Below are positions 9,101 through 20,072 of a stretch of 64,000 bases of DNA, one piece after another. Position 1 is the stretch's first letter; each line of letters starts with the position of its first letter. The DNA comes from Candidatus Fukatsuia endosymbiont of Tuberolachnus salignus (GTDB taxonomy: Bacteria; Pseudomonadota; Gammaproteobacteria; Enterobacterales; Enterobacteriaceae): assembly GCF_964030845.1 (NCBI RefSeq), contig NZ_OZ034983.1, forward strand, positions 2,232,001 to 2,296,000, written 5' to 3'. The position numbers were made by a program, and so were the translations under genes. The notes beneath the pieces were generated by a model that was given only the letters and a program-made list of their open reading frames with translations, was not told the origin of the DNA and did no database searches.

Positions 9101-11124
9101 CGTTAGTCAATTCAGGAAATATACCTGCTGATCTAGACGAACAACTAAAATCAGTAGTTGATGATTTTATCAGCAATCTCATCCCACAGAGGTTAACTCA
9201 ACGTACAGAAAATGCACTGAATGAAATCATAAACCAGCTTCCTCTTGATTATGCTCAATATAACGGTCCGCCGGAACACTATTTTAATCTACAGGCGAGG
9301 GCAATTATTCAACAATCACTCCTTACATCATTGAGTGAGTCTATGCTACCTCTTCGTATCGAATTGCAAGAAGGCCGTTTAATGGTAAATCGGCGTTTTA
9401 TTCAGCAGGATAACGGTAGCATGGTTGCCGTACCAATAGGCGCTGGCAGGCGGGTATTTGCACGTGTAGATGCTCAACCTGATGGACGTTTCGAATTAAA
9501 AATATCAGGCGTCATGCGCTTACATATAGAATCATCCAGTCTCAGTGTCCAGGCCCCTTTGTCAAACAATCCCTATCTGATATCGATAAGGCGCGGCGGG
9601 ATAGAGGGAGCTGTCAGGCAAGGGGCCGTGTTCAGCATGGAATTGCTGGATAATACGGCTATAACCGCTACTGTTATTTCACTTGGAGATCAGGAAAATT
9701 CATGCGTACTGCTGACAATACCTGTTCTCTCTGAGGATAGAAAAAGGCTATTACAACGCAATGTTCGTGTTTTAGAAAATAATTTAGAAACCTATAAGGG
9801 GGTACGTTACCAATTTGCGGACGGTACCGAGCTATCTTTCCCCTATCCGGTTACTGCTGTGGAAACAGCGGTGCCTGTTAATCCGGGCCCACATTTGCTG
9901 AAAGAACAAATATCAGGACATCTCGCCGTCTTTGTCCAGGAATTGATAAACCGTGTTGAACTTGGCACTTTAGTCGCCCTTGGCCTCATCCGGCAAAATG
10001 AAGTTGCTGAAGGAGGACAGGCAATCGATAACGCACACTCAGACAGTATAGCTCCCGCTGTTGTTTTCCCCTTTAGTCATGCCGTTGATGCAGATGAAAT
10101 TGCGGTGGTGAACCCGAATGATGAGGAGGTTATGAGGGCAGCCGGTCAATGGTTAAGAGAGGATCAAGCGCGGAGATATCTCGTCGATATTAATGGTGAT
10201 ATCTATTCACCCAATGGAAATAAGCTTGAATCGGCAAGTGCAGCAACTACTCGGGAAGCGTTGAGAGCAAAGATGGCTTCCTTACCCCCTGGGCAGCAGG
10301 TGCGGGTACTGTTTTTGGGTACAAAACAGGTATTTTCATCAGAAATACAATGGAATAACCAATCCCTGGCTGATACCAGGGAGATGATTAGCCATTTTAT
10401 TCATCAACATTTAAACGGTGTTGAGAGGGTAAATCTCCACGTTATATTAGGTCAGATTATTGTTATCGAGGATCTTGATGCAAATAATGAACCTTTACCA
10501 CGCCGGAGTGAAGTCACTATTGATTATCTGGCGCCATTGAGTGCATCACCTACAGGCAATATCGTTGACAACCTTCTTGTTGTGCCACCTGGCGCGCCAG
10601 GATCAACAGGCTTGCCTGGTGGAGCACCAACGCAATTGGCGCTATTGGTCCAAAGAATTCAGGATATCGACCCCTCTTACTCAACTGCTGCAGCGGTAGC
10701 ATTCCTCAGGCAATTTAATTTTCCTGCAATGACCAGACTCAATGACTACCAGACGTTGCTAAACGGTATTCAGAGCTATGGTTACAGTCTTGCGTCAATC
10801 AGGCCTGGACAACCAGATAGTCAGAAGTACCATTCTCTAACCAGGGTGGAATTTGGCACTATTGTGGTCCCCCCCATGAACAGGCGCTGCCTCCAGCCCC
10901 TCCAGTTGCTATACCACAGCTCCCTACAGCATCAGCAGGTAATTATCAGGAAAGTGGTTATTGGCCGAAAAATATTTACGGGTGGCCATTTACAGAAGAC
11001 GAGAGACAATCACTCGAAACACTTAAAAGATTACATCCAGAGAAGGATAAAAAAAGCATTGAAATGTTATGGGGTAGCTACAATATGTCGGGTGAACTGC
11101 GCCAGCGGTTCATATCTGCATTGA
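6178..11124 (+). pseudogene. Giant modular toxin, N-terminal half (5' end cut by IS110, 3' end shifted at a C7 tract)
   Basis: A 1648-codon frame. Its first seven codons (TTG start) belong to IS110, and native sequence begins at 6199. It consists of alternating repeats. Type A modules, with IYGRPxYQ and DGSxLSF motifs, lie at about 6199-6390, 7949-8130 and 9658-9840. Type B modules, with EPLIPL, NRxFxQxD and MVAVP motifs, lie at about 6820-7010, 7527-7720, 8600-8790 and 9325-9510. A different module (10081-10550: AAGQWLREDQ, PLPRRSEVTIDY) is repeated at 12118-12560. After the C7 run at 10869-10875 this frame becomes nonsense (MNRRCLQPLQ onward), while the next frame reads a proline-rich linker into the downstream protein. 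The two frames were therefore one gene. Module function unknown. Confidence 0.8.
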
Positions 11125-14100
11125 TTAGTACTGGCCAGGTTCCTGTGTGGGCAGAATATCATCGGGTGGCTTCGATGAATCCCAATAATCTCAATAGATT
11201 CGATAACATAACAGCTGTCACAACGCCTATTCTTACTTCTCTTCAGAAGAGTGTAGGAGGGCATCCTAGCAGCCACCACAGCGCCATTTATCATTTTAGC
11301 CCTGAATTTCTTCGCGCCTATACTCAAATCCTCGGTTATCAACGTAATAGAGAAAACGCGCTGTTTAGAACGGATATCAGCGGAGTATTTCGTGGCGATC
11401 ACCGCACACCCGATGAATTGGCAAGCCACGGAAAAATGATAGCATTTAGTAGTGGACACACAGAACAGCATACTACCGATATAACATTGTGCACCAGTAC
11501 TGCCTATGGCGATGCGTATAAATATGGTCGTGAAAATACAGGATCAGCAGAGCATTTCCACTATGGTTACCAGGACGACGATGAGTATTATAGTTTTGAT
11601 TCCGGGGATGAGAGTGACGATGATGAATCTGGTGCATTACGGCGAAGACAAAAAGATGGATTCGTTTATTTAATCGACACACGAGGCATGGAGGCGGTGC
11701 CAATAGCAGATAATCAGGTCCTCAATCCAGATAATGCAACAGTAGGCGGCATGACAGTATCAGCTGAAATACACGTTTCTGTTCCTCGTACCGGCCTTCC
11801 TTCTAATCGCATATGGTTAGTTAACGGTGATGGTACAAAAGCGGTCAAAATTGATGATCTACGTGAACATTTCCATGAAGAACTTTCATCGCTAGAGACG
11901 CAAACTTTTGCCGGCATTAATTCAGACGCCTACAACTATTTATTTATTAAAGCTGAAAATAAGGGATTGCTTGTACTGGATCTCAGTGAAATCACCCCAT
12001 TTAATGCCCTGAAGAATATTCGTCACTATGAACACAGGCACTACCCTGCTCTTGATCAGAACCTACGTGCCTCTCCTTCCCATATCCCACCCGCCGGTCA
12101 TGTTTTGTATGCATATGAAATTGCGGTGGTGAATCCAGATGATGAGAATGCCATGATTGCAGCGGGTCAATGGTTAAGAGAGGATCAAACACGTAGACAC
12201 CTCGTCGATATTAATGGCGTTATCTATTCACCTAATGGAAATCCGCTTGAACTGGCAAGTTCAGAACTCGTACGGCGAGCGTTTAGGCAGCAAATAGCTT
12301 CCTTGCCAACGGATCAACACGCACAGGTGCTGTTTATCCGTGATAAATCAAGCTTTTCATCAAACATACAATGGAATGGCCAAACATTGCCTGATACCCA
12401 GCAAAAAATAGGCCGTTTTATTCATCAATATTTAGCCGGTGTTAATCCGGTAAATCTCCGGGTTACATTAGATTACATGACTGTTATCAACGATCTTGAT
12501 GCAAACAACGAACCGTTACCTCGCCGGAGTGAAGTTACTATTGATTACATGGCACCATTGAGTCTATCACCTGAAGGCCATACCGTTGTTGCCCCTCTGG
12601 TTATGCAACTTGGCACGTCAAGGCCAACAGGCTTGTTCGGTGGTAATGCAGCGTTCAATGAGTCGCTACGTCCTGTCGATTCTGCTGATCTCCCGAGAGC
12701 CAGAAACCATTTAACCTTTCGCCTGTGGCAGGTACTCGAATTAATGGATGCATTGCATGCTAATCGTCGGCAGCTTAGCACACTGGATGCAGAGGAAAGT
12801 CGAAACCTGACTGATTTCTTTCATCGTCGGGATGGTTCGCTGAATCAAGAGGCAATCGCAAAAGCCCTGAGTCAGCCGCGGGTTTATCAGCTCTGGCGTA
12901 ATAATGTCGTACAACTGTTACAATTACGAGGTGTCCATACACAGTTGGCGGGTTTAAGCGGCCAGCGGGCGCTGACGCGCAGCCAAAACTGGAGCGAGCA
13001 ACAGGTCAGTGCCATCACCGACTGGAAAACGTTTGAAGCACAATGGCCTGATGTGAGGGTTGATCTTGCGCCACAAGCACTGTTTCTCGGTGATAAGAGC
13101 CGCTATGCGAGAACATTTTCCACTGCGCTGGGACTCGGTTTGTTGGCTGCCGATCAACAGGGCGCCCCTGCTGTTGCAAACTATTTAACCGGGCTGACTA
13201 CCCACGCCCGGTTGAATGAAGAAGCCGTCGAAGGTCAACAGTCCGATTATGACCGCCGCCAGGTGCGGCAATTACGGCAGCTATTTGATGATTTGCGCAT
13301 GCTCCCTGAGGCGCATCCCACTATTTTTAGCCGTCAAAGCTTACCCGCAACCTATACTGAATTGGCAGTGGGCCATTATCTATTAAAGGTCAACCAGCAG
13401 GTACTGGCACTCTCTGTCAAAGAAAATGGCCACTTTTCTCTCTATCGTCCCCGTGTCGGGCTGATGCAGATTAATGGCGCGGAGGCTAATGAAAACCGCC
13501 AGGCGCTAGTGGCTGCCTTGCGAACCCAGCTGAATACCTCTACGGAAGTGAGCCTGTATAAAGTGGACATAGCGTCCGCTCGCCGTCAATTCTCTGCACT
13601 AGCATCCTTACAACGGCTGCTGGGCGATTATCAAACCGACGGGCAACGACTGTCACGGGCTCCGGATATCACCCTGAGTCAAGTCACCTTACCGGTAAAA
13701 CTGTTGCGTCGAATGGGTGCCCAGATAGACGGTAAATCTTTTTCTATCGATCATCTCGAACGACTGACCCCCACCGCCTTAGCTGAAAAGCTGCGTTTTG
13801 ATGCCAAAAAATTGTCACGTTATTTGCACCAGGCTGATTACAGTCAGGCTGACGTGCAACAGGCGGTGTGTTTTCTACGCCAGCAACTCCCCTCCCAAGG
13901 CAGTATGGCCAGCCTGCTGGTGGACAGCAACAATACTGCCGCCAGGGACAGTGCACTGGCACAGCTGGAGATTATTGGCCGTCAGGTGATCTTCAAACCT
14001 CAGCCGGTGGCGCCAATACCGGATAGGGCGGGTAGCCGGGTACCTACACTGAGACTGGAGGTTGCCCCGACATTAGGTGCTGCACTTAAAAACGTACCGA

Positions 14101-17100
14101 TAGATCTTACAGGTACGGGCCTACAGCGCTTTACCGGCCGGGCAGGTAACACAATGCAGGGCTACGCTTATCTGCGTGCGCTCAGTGATATTGCCAGGTA
14201 CGACAAGTTGTTAGAAAGTAAGGAGCTGACAGCTGAGCAGCGGGCCGCACTGACCTTTGAAAAAGATCTCGCGATAGCCTCTTTTACCTCGAACATTGTG
14301 ATTGATCTGACACAGGCAGGCCTCAGCCAGTGGGGCAGTCGTCTGACGCAATTGGGAGTGCGCTCCGGCTTTAAACTGCAGCTGGCGCGTTTTGGCGGGC
14401 CGTTGCTCGGGGCATTATCCAGTGGCTTTGATTTCTACCAGGTTCTCCGTTCGTTTAGTCAATTGGCGGTCACCACCGATCCACAACAACGGCAGGATTT
14501 AATCGTCGCCGGTTCATTATCGTTAGCGGGGGCGGTGATCAGCATTAGTGTGCCCATCGCTTTTGCTATCGGTGGCACGGCAGCCAGTATCGCCGGTCCC
14601 GTTGGGCTAGCCTTCGGTGCCGTCCTGCTGATGGTGGGAGGAATTTATTCTGCGATGCGGGAAGTGGAAGAGATTAAAAAAGTGGTCAATCTGAGCGGTT
14701 GGGAGAGGTTCCTCGCCGGCAGCCGTGCTTTCTTCGGGCAACAACAATCGACGTGGATCCAAAATAACCTGGCACACCATGCAACAGAAGAGGCTGCCAG
14801 AATCGCCCTCGCTGCTCAACAGGAACAGACCGCGAAAATGCGCTTACGCGCCAACATCACTATTGACACTCTCTATCAGAGTAAAGGAAAGCTGAAGATA
14901 AAAGAGAATCAGTATACAAAAATAGTGGCCACCGACATCGCCGGCCACGAGCATCTTATCGAGGACGGGATCTTGCCTGCCGACAATACACCGGACAGGC
15001 GACAGGATGCAGTGAACGCCTGGCTGTCGAAATATCAGCACGGCAACCACTCGCTGCACCTACTGCCTGGGAGCGTAAAAATGAAGAATTCCGCTCTCTT
15101 CTATTACACCCCTGAACTGGAGGAAACTGACGATGTCATTGATCTTAATAATAAGACCGAGCCCCTCCCGGCAACGGCACTTAAAAAAGGATTTATTGGT
15201 GCGCAGCTGCCAACAGGCACTTTTTCGACCGGTGAAAAGGTACTTACAACGCGCTTGAATCCCTTACAGAATGACTACCGCACGATCGCTATCGATATTG
15301 ACGGCGATGGTCATACTGAGATGGGCTATTTTTCTCAGGAAAGTGGTTTCCATTTTGTAAAATATACGGTTAAAGATGGCTATAGTGCGCCACAGCATAT
15401 CACCAGCATCCCCCCGCTCATCGAATGGTCGACACTACGCACGGGGGTCGGAGATATCAACGGTGATGGTTGGGACGATCTGGTTGTCAGTGGTGACAAT
15501 CAGGCTCCACTACAGATTTATGTGGCCAATAAAGACAGTACCTTTAGCCATCGCGAACAGACATCAGGCATGAAGCTGTCGCGTTTGGATGATACGCCCT
15601 GGGTCTTGGCGGACGTTGATAAAGATGGCCGGAAAGATTTGGTCTCCTTTACCCGCGGGGTTCCTCTCCGTCAGGGTAGCAGATCGGGTGATGTCAACCT
15701 TCATTATGGTCAGGCGGGGGGCACGTTCGAGGCGGCAACTTCCGTGTCACTAGCGACGCTATCACCGCGTCCTGCTTCCGTTGTTAACTATCTTCATAGT
15801 ATTAGCGGTGACATTAATGGTGACGGCAATGACGATATTGTCTCTATGACCCAAACCGGCGCCCTATACATATTGGCGGGCAGCGGAGACAGAGTGGCCC
15901 CTTTTATCGCTAAAGCGGTGCAACACCATAGCGGGCTCGCCGCGCTGCTGCGTACAAAAGATTTTAACAGTAGGCAAATACAGCTGCGTGATACCAATGA
16001 TGATGGGCAGGCGGATTTGCTGGTGATACAAGATGATGGCCGCTATACGATCGCAGAGGGGCAGGCCGACGGCACCTTTGGGGAGGAGCGAGAGGCGGCG
16101 CGCCAGAACCTGTTCGCGCCACGGGGTGAATATCAACTCGTGGATATGATAGAAGAAAACGGTGAAAAACAGTTCAGGTCACTCGGTACCACAGGTGAAA
16201 TCGTCCACACACCGTTCCACCGCCCGTCGGAAGCTGAGTCGGTCAACAAGGTGAGTCTAGGCGGGGGTAACGATACGGCCATCGGTGAGTTGACGAAGAA
16301 AAATGACTTCGACATAGGCCAAGGCACGAAAAAATTTACCGGGGGTCACCTGGCCGACAGGTTTCTGTTGTTGGGTCAAGCGGCGCCTACCATGCCGAGT
16401 CTGCTCGATGGAGGAAGTGAACTTGCGGATAAAAGCGATACCTTAGTGGCAGCAGGCAGACAGGTTGATAACAAAAGTTATCTGCTGGCACTCAACATTG
16501 GCCTCGCGGCTTATTACAGTAAAAGTCAGCGTCAGGAAATCATTGAACGATTAGATAGCATTGCTCAATTAAATGGAGAGGCCCAGCAAGCGGCGATTGC
16601 ACAGTTAAAAGCATTACCCTATGTTGAAGAGGTCGCGCAGTTAAACAATATTGAAAATGCTTACGGACAGAGTGAAATCGAGGTGCTGCTGAGGGGAGAT
16701 GACGGCAATAATACGCTCGGTTTAGGACGAGGTTATGCCGCCGGAGGTAAAGGAACTGACGTCTACGCTATTCTGCGTCATCGGGGAAACGAAGCGGCCA
16801 GTGTGGTACTCAGCGAGCAGGTGAGTGAGCAGGAAGATAGTCATGTATTCCTGGATTATGATGCAGAAGAGATAGCGGATATTTCGCATTTTGGCCAGGA
16901 TGTGAAGCTGCGCCTACGTAACGATACTGGCCAATACACTGAATTGTATTTAAAAAACATGTATCGCCTGAGTACGGATACACAGCACAAAACACGACAA
17001 CATCAGTATATACTCTATACCCGTGACGGAGTATGCATCACCGGCTGGCCAACCACCGTATTCCGCAACAGCAATCGCGACTGGCCACGGCAGCTCAATT

Positions 17101-18269
17101 TGACTGCGCAGTATATTCCTGACTATGACCAAAGTCGAAGAGTTGCGCTGAACGCGGCGCAGCCAGGATCGGTAGAGGTTGAACTTATTAGCCCAAGCCG
17201 TGAGAGTGAAAAACAGATTAAGGTCAGCATTAACGGTAAGCATGATAGCCCGACCGTGATACCTCACTTCCTACAACTGGCGTATGTCGGGACAAAATTT
17301 AGCACCAGGCTGCAGGGGGATCGCCACGACAACAGGTTATCCACTACGCTTTTGTCGGGAGATACAGAGAATAACAGGTTATGGCATTCTTCTAGCAGCG
17401 ATAGGCTAAAAGGCAATGGGGGGATGGATCAGTACCTCATTGGCCCAGGATCTCGTCATATTGTGATTGATAATCAGGACGACGGTAGTACCAACGGAGG
17501 TGAAATTGCGTCAGATAACCTGATAGTACCGTGGCTGTTAAAAGAGATCCGGCTGGAAGAGGAGGGTAACGATATAATACTCACCCACAGAGACGCACCC
17601 GCCTTGCATCCGACTATCCGCATCAGCAATTTTAAGCAGTCTGGGCAATACCGCCATCTTTGGGTACAGGCAAAAGATAGCGCTGTTGCCGAATTGTGCT
17701 TTGACGCTAGCAACCGGATCTCACTTGGCCAGCAGATAGTCACCACAGAAGGGAACGATTATATTATGGTCCTGCATGAAACCACCTTGCGGGATAACAG
17801 CGTGGTATTAGGTGCTGGCGACGATATTTTCCTTGATGCCAGTGATGGGGGGTATCAGATTAACGGTGGTCAAGGAGATGATTATTTGCAAGGCGGTGCA
17901 GGCGCTGATGTGTATCAGTATGCCGCGGGGGATGGGCATGATCTTGTGCGGGACAGCGGCGGATATGACAAACTCGTTTTTGCCGCGGGGATCAGCAAAG
18001 AGGAATTAAGATTTGAGAGAAATCATACTGATTTAAAAATAGCGGTAGGGGAAAGGGGTAGTGTGACACTAAAAGGACATTTTGCGTCTACTGAAAATAA
18101 GATCGAAATGATCACAGCGGGCCAATACCAAGTGGATGTGAGTCTGCTGAATGAGGCGATGGCAAGTTTTGATGCACAAGCCGGGAGTGCCACGCAGGCC
18201 ATTCATTCCACACCGATATCAGTGACCCCACGTTGGCTCCTACTACCAAACCAGGCAGCCTTAGTTTGA
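11064..18269 (+). CDS. Giant toxin, C-terminal half: ADP-ribosyltransferase-like, TcdA/TcdB-like pore, FG-GAP and RTX repeats
   Basis: 2401 codons; true coding in this frame starts at about 10876. Residues 100-255 resemble cholera/pertussis A-type ADP-ribosyltransferases: FRGDHRTPDEL (Arg110, possibly Arg102), CTSTAYGDAY (STS-like, 143-146), and SAEIHVSVPRTGLPSNRIW (Glu235). An acidic insert lies at 170-188. The linker module is repeated at about 350-500. Residues 1060-1210 resemble the TcdA/TcdB pore-forming region: long Gly/Ala-rich hydrophobic segments, then a WERFLAGSRAFFG motif. FG-GAP calcium loops (DIDGDGHTEMGYF, GDINGDGWDDLVVS) span about 1405-1655. RTX-type repeats (GGQGDDYLQGGAGADVYQYA) lie at about 2250-2290, followed by a hemolysin-related C-terminus. 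C-terminal RTX repeats suggest type I secretion, but no T1SS gene is present here. Domain calls are by motif. Confidence 0.75.
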   Translation: MLWGSYNMSGELRQRFISALISTGQVPVWAEYHRVASMNPNNLNRFDNITAVTTPILTSLQKSVGGHPSSHHSAIYHFSPEFLRAYTQILGYQRNRENALFRTDISGVFRGDHRTPDELASHGKMIAFSSGHTEQHTTDITLCTSTAYGDAYKYGRENTGSAEHFHYGYQDDDEYYSFDSGDESDDDESGALRRRQKDGFVYLIDTRGMEAVPIADNQVLNPDNATVGGMTVSAEIHVSVPRTGLPSNRIWLVNGDGTKAVKIDDLREHFHEELSSLETQTFAGINSDAYNYLFIKAENKGLLVLDLSEITPFNALKNIRHYEHRHYPALDQNLRASPSHIPPAGHVLYAYEIAVVNPDDENAMIAAGQWLREDQTRRHLVDINGVIYSPNGNPLELASSELVRRAFRQQIASLPTDQHAQVLFIRDKSSFSSNIQWNGQTLPDTQQKIGRFIHQYLAGVNPVNLRVTLDYMTVINDLDANNEPLPRRSEVTIDYMAPLSLSPEGHTVVAPLVMQLGTSRPTGLFGGNAAFNESLRPVDSADLPRARNHLTFRLWQVLELMDALHANRRQLSTLDAEESRNLTDFFHRRDGSLNQEAIAKALSQPRVYQLWRNNVVQLLQLRGVHTQLAGLSGQRALTRSQNWSEQQVSAITDWKTFEAQWPDVRVDLAPQALFLGDKSRYARTFSTALGLGLLAADQQGAPAVANYLTGLTTHARLNEEAVEGQQSDYDRRQVRQLRQLFDDLRMLPEAHPTIFSRQSLPATYTELAVGHYLLKVNQQVLALSVKENGHFSLYRPRVGLMQINGAEANENRQALVAALRTQLNTSTEVSLYKVDIASARRQFSALASLQRLLGDYQTDGQRLSRAPDITLSQVTLPVKLLRRMGAQIDGKSFSIDHLERLTPTALAEKLRFDAKKLSRYLHQADYSQADVQQAVCFLRQQLPSQGSMASLLVDSNNTAARDSALAQLEIIGRQVIFKPQPVAPIPDRAGSRVPTLRLEVAPTLGAALKNVPIDLTGTGLQRFTGRAGNTMQGYAYLRALSDIARYDKLLESKELTAEQRAALTFEKDLAIASFTSNIVIDLTQAGLSQWGSRLTQLGVRSGFKLQLARFGGPLLGALSSGFDFYQVLRSFSQLAVTTDPQQRQDLIVAGSLSLAGAVISISVPIAFAIGGTAASIAGPVGLAFGAVLLMVGGIYSAMREVEEIKKVVNLSGWERFLAGSRAFFGQQQSTWIQNNLAHHATEEAARIALAAQQEQTAKMRLRANITIDTLYQSKGKLKIKENQYTKIVATDIAGHEHLIEDGILPADNTPDRRQDAVNAWLSKYQHGNHSLHLLPGSVKMKNSALFYYTPELEETDDVIDLNNKTEPLPATALKKGFIGAQLPTGTFSTGEKVLTTRLNPLQNDYRTIAIDIDGDGHTEMGYFSQESGFHFVKYTVKDGYSAPQHITSIPPLIEWSTLRTGVGDINGDGWDDLVVSGDNQAPLQIYVANKDSTFSHREQTSGMKLSRLDDTPWVLADVDKDGRKDLVSFTRGVPLRQGSRSGDVNLHYGQAGGTFEAATSVSLATLSPRPASVVNYLHSISGDINGDGNDDIVSMTQTGALYILAGSGDRVAPFIAKAVQHHSGLAALLRTKDFNSRQIQLRDTNDDGQADLLVIQDDGRYTIAEGQADGTFGEEREAARQNLFAPRGEYQLVDMIEENGEKQFRSLGTTGEIVHTPFHRPSEAESVNKVSLGGGNDTAIGELTKKNDFDIGQGTKKFTGGHLADRFLLLGQAAPTMPSLLDGGSELADKSDTLVAAGRQVDNKSYLLALNIGLAAYYSKSQRQEIIERLDSIAQLNGEAQQAAIAQLKALPYVEEVAQLNNIENAYGQSEIEVLLRGDDGNNTLGLGRGYAAGGKGTDVYAILRHRGNEAASVVLSEQVSEQEDSHVFLDYDAEEIADISHFGQDVKLRLRNDTGQYTELYLKNMYRLSTDTQHKTRQHQYILYTRDGVCITGWPTTVFRNSNRDWPRQLNLTAQYIPDYDQSRRVALNAAQPGSVEVELISPSRESEKQIKVSINGKHDSPTVIPHFLQLAYVGTKFSTRLQGDRHDNRLSTTLLSGDTENNRLWHSSSSDRLKGNGGMDQYLIGPGSRHIVIDNQDDGSTNGGEIASDNLIVPWLLKEIRLEEEGNDIILTHRDAPALHPTIRISNFKQSGQYRHLWVQAKDSAVAELCFDASNRISLGQQIVTTEGNDYIMVLHETTLRDNSVVLGAGDDIFLDASDGGYQINGGQGDDYLQGGAGADVYQYAAGDGHDLVRDSGGYDKLVFAAGISKEELRFERNHTDLKIAVGERGSVTLKGHFASTENKIEMITAGQYQVDVSLLNEAMASFDAQAGSATQAIHSTPISVTPRWLLLPNQAALV

Positions 18270-18460
18270 CGTTAGTGCATGGAGGTGTAAAGGTGTTGTT
18301 GTAGAATGTGTTGCGGTTTCTTTAGGCAGTCGAATTTGTCTTTAAGCCAACGCCAGTAATGATTTGCACAAAGATAGCCCCATTTATTAAAATCCAGCAT
18401 TTATGGATTGAATAAGTGGGGTTTTGTAGTATAAAAACATGGACTTCTATGGTAACGTTC

Positions 18461-18664
18461 TGGTCAAGTAATTTTGGACACAAATTCAGGTGTAAAAGTT
18501 TGAATTTAATCTGACATTTCAATATATTTAATATGAAATGAAAGCGTGTTAGAAATGAATCAAACAGCAAAAATAATCAAACCGAAACTCGGCTTACTTG
18601 ACCTGGCAAAACAGCTGTGTAATGTTCAGTCAGCGTGTAAAGTCATGGGCTACAGCGTAACGTA
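18461..18664 (+). mobile_element. IS481-family 5' fragment
   Basis: The left-end-like sequence TAATTTTGGACAC is followed by an ATG at 18555 and about 35 codons matching the IS481 transposase start (KIIKPKLGLLDLAKQL, then CKVMGYS). It is cut by the IS630 insertion. No other gene is seen in 18270-18554. Confidence 0.75.
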
Positions 18665-19561
18665 TTAATTTTGATTACAATGTATAGCTAAATTATTTAA
18701 CAGGGAGTTAGCGATGAGCCACTCTGTCGATTTTCGCCGTAAAGTTCTGGGTATTCGAGAGCAAGAAAACTTGAGTATCAGAGAGACCGCTAAACGCTTC
18801 CACATTGGTTCAGCTTCCGTTACTCGCTGGCTCAGTCGTATCGAGGTTAAAGCTTCTTCCCCCCGTCGGCGTAAGCTTGATAAAGTGGCGTTAGCTGAAG
18901 ATGTTGCACTTTATCCCGATGCTTACCAACGGGAACGGGCGGCGCGCTTTCAGGTGTGCCAGAAAGCCATTTGGCAGGCACTGAAAAACCTGGGTGTCAC
19001 CTATAAAAAAAACCCTGCGTCATCCCAAGGCAGACGAAGAGACACGGCGTGCCTTCCAGGACACGATAGCCTGCTATAAAAAGCAGGGAAAACCGGTCGT
19101 TTATCTGGATGAAAGCGGTTTCGCACACGATAGGCCACGAACCCACGGTTATGCTGCACGAGGTCAACGCTGTTGGGGTACCCAGGATTGACAGGCTAAG
19201 GGCCGAACAAATGTCATTGGCGCGTTACTGGGAACCGTCCTGATGGCGGGCGGATTATTTTTTTGTTCCATTAACAGTGATGTTTTTTACGCTTGGGTTA
19301 CCCAGCGCCTTTTGCCTACTCTTCCTCCTCATTGTGTCATCGTGATGGATAACACCAGTTTCCACAAACGTCTCGACATTCAGCAGGCTATCAGTAAAAC
19401 CGGGCATCGGATTGAATATCTCACTCCCTACTCACCTGCTCTCAATCCCATTGAACATAAATGGGCACAAGCCAAAAGCAAAAGAAGGGACTTAAATTGC
19501 AGCCTTGACGCCTTATTCTCTCAATATAGTGCATAATCATTATTATGTCGTTCAGCCATAT
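18665..19561 (+). mobile_element. IS630-family element, degenerate
   Basis: The transposase lies at 18714-19536. Frame 1 (18714 to about 19005) carries the HTH region (LSIRETAKRFHIGSASVTRW). At the A8 tract 19005-19012 the sense frame moves +1 into KTLRHPKADEETRRAFQDTI and VVYLDESGF (first Asp). A TGA at 19189-19191 interrupts where TGG would be expected. Sense then continues to VIVMDNTSFH (second Asp) and NPIEHKWAQ (Glu). The A8 shift could be programmed, since some IS630 members use frameshifting, but the stop codon makes this copy inactive. The element has removed or displaced the prophage left end by inserting into the antirepressor gene. Confidence 0.85.
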
Positions 19562-20062
19562 GTGGTGGTCGCCCAACTCTCCCCTGAATTTACCGCCCGC
19601 GTAGTCGATCGTTGGCAGCAACTGGAAGAGAAAGCGGCCTACTCGTTTTTACCGGTCGATTATTTATCAGCCTTGAAAACATTAACGCAAGAGGTTGAGC
19701 GACGCCAACGGCTAGAAAACCCGTTAGCACGGGCTGCCCCTAAGATAGATTTCGCCGACCGTGTGAGCGAAGCCAGTGGCATTCTGGTGGGCAATTTTGC
19801 CAAGCTGATGGGCCTTCGTCCCAACAAATTGTTTGTTTGGTTACGCAAAAATCACGTGCTAATGGGTATTCCTTCTCGCAGAAATGTGCCTCGACAGGAG
19901 TACCTGGAGCGGGACTATTTCACCTTCAGAGAAACGCCCATCGAGACGGAGCACGGGATGAAAATCACCTTCACCCCGCTACTGACCGGCAAGGGCCAAG
20001 CGTGGCTAACAAAAAAGCTATGTGAAGCAGGCTTATTGAAAACGATCACAAACGCGGCATAG
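19562..20062 (+). pseudogene. Phage antirepressor (KilAC-type C-terminus), 5' truncated by IS630
   Basis: Native sense starts right after the IS630 tip (YVVVAQLSPEFTARVVDRWQ). The C-terminal ~90 residues look like the KilAC antirepressor domain: SEASGILVGNFAKLMGLRPN, then FVWLRKNHVLMG and ETEHGMKITFTPLLTGKGQA. Such proteins neutralise phage repressors at induction. The N-terminal domain is missing, and no integrase, repressor or other left-arm gene lies before it. It ends 10 bp before the replication gene. Confidence 0.8.
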
Positions 20063-20072
20063 GGAATAGACA

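Noticed and set aside
11473..11703. Minus-strand frame inside the ART-like region
   Set aside because: Low-complexity shadow of the acidic insert in the toxin gene.
19005..19012. Programmed frameshift making IS630 transposase
   Set aside because: Possible in the family, but this copy also has an in-frame TGA, so the element is dead whichever applies.
19505..19561. First codons of the frame that runs into the antirepressor
   Set aside because: They lie inside the IS630 terminal sequence; native antirepressor sense begins at 19562.
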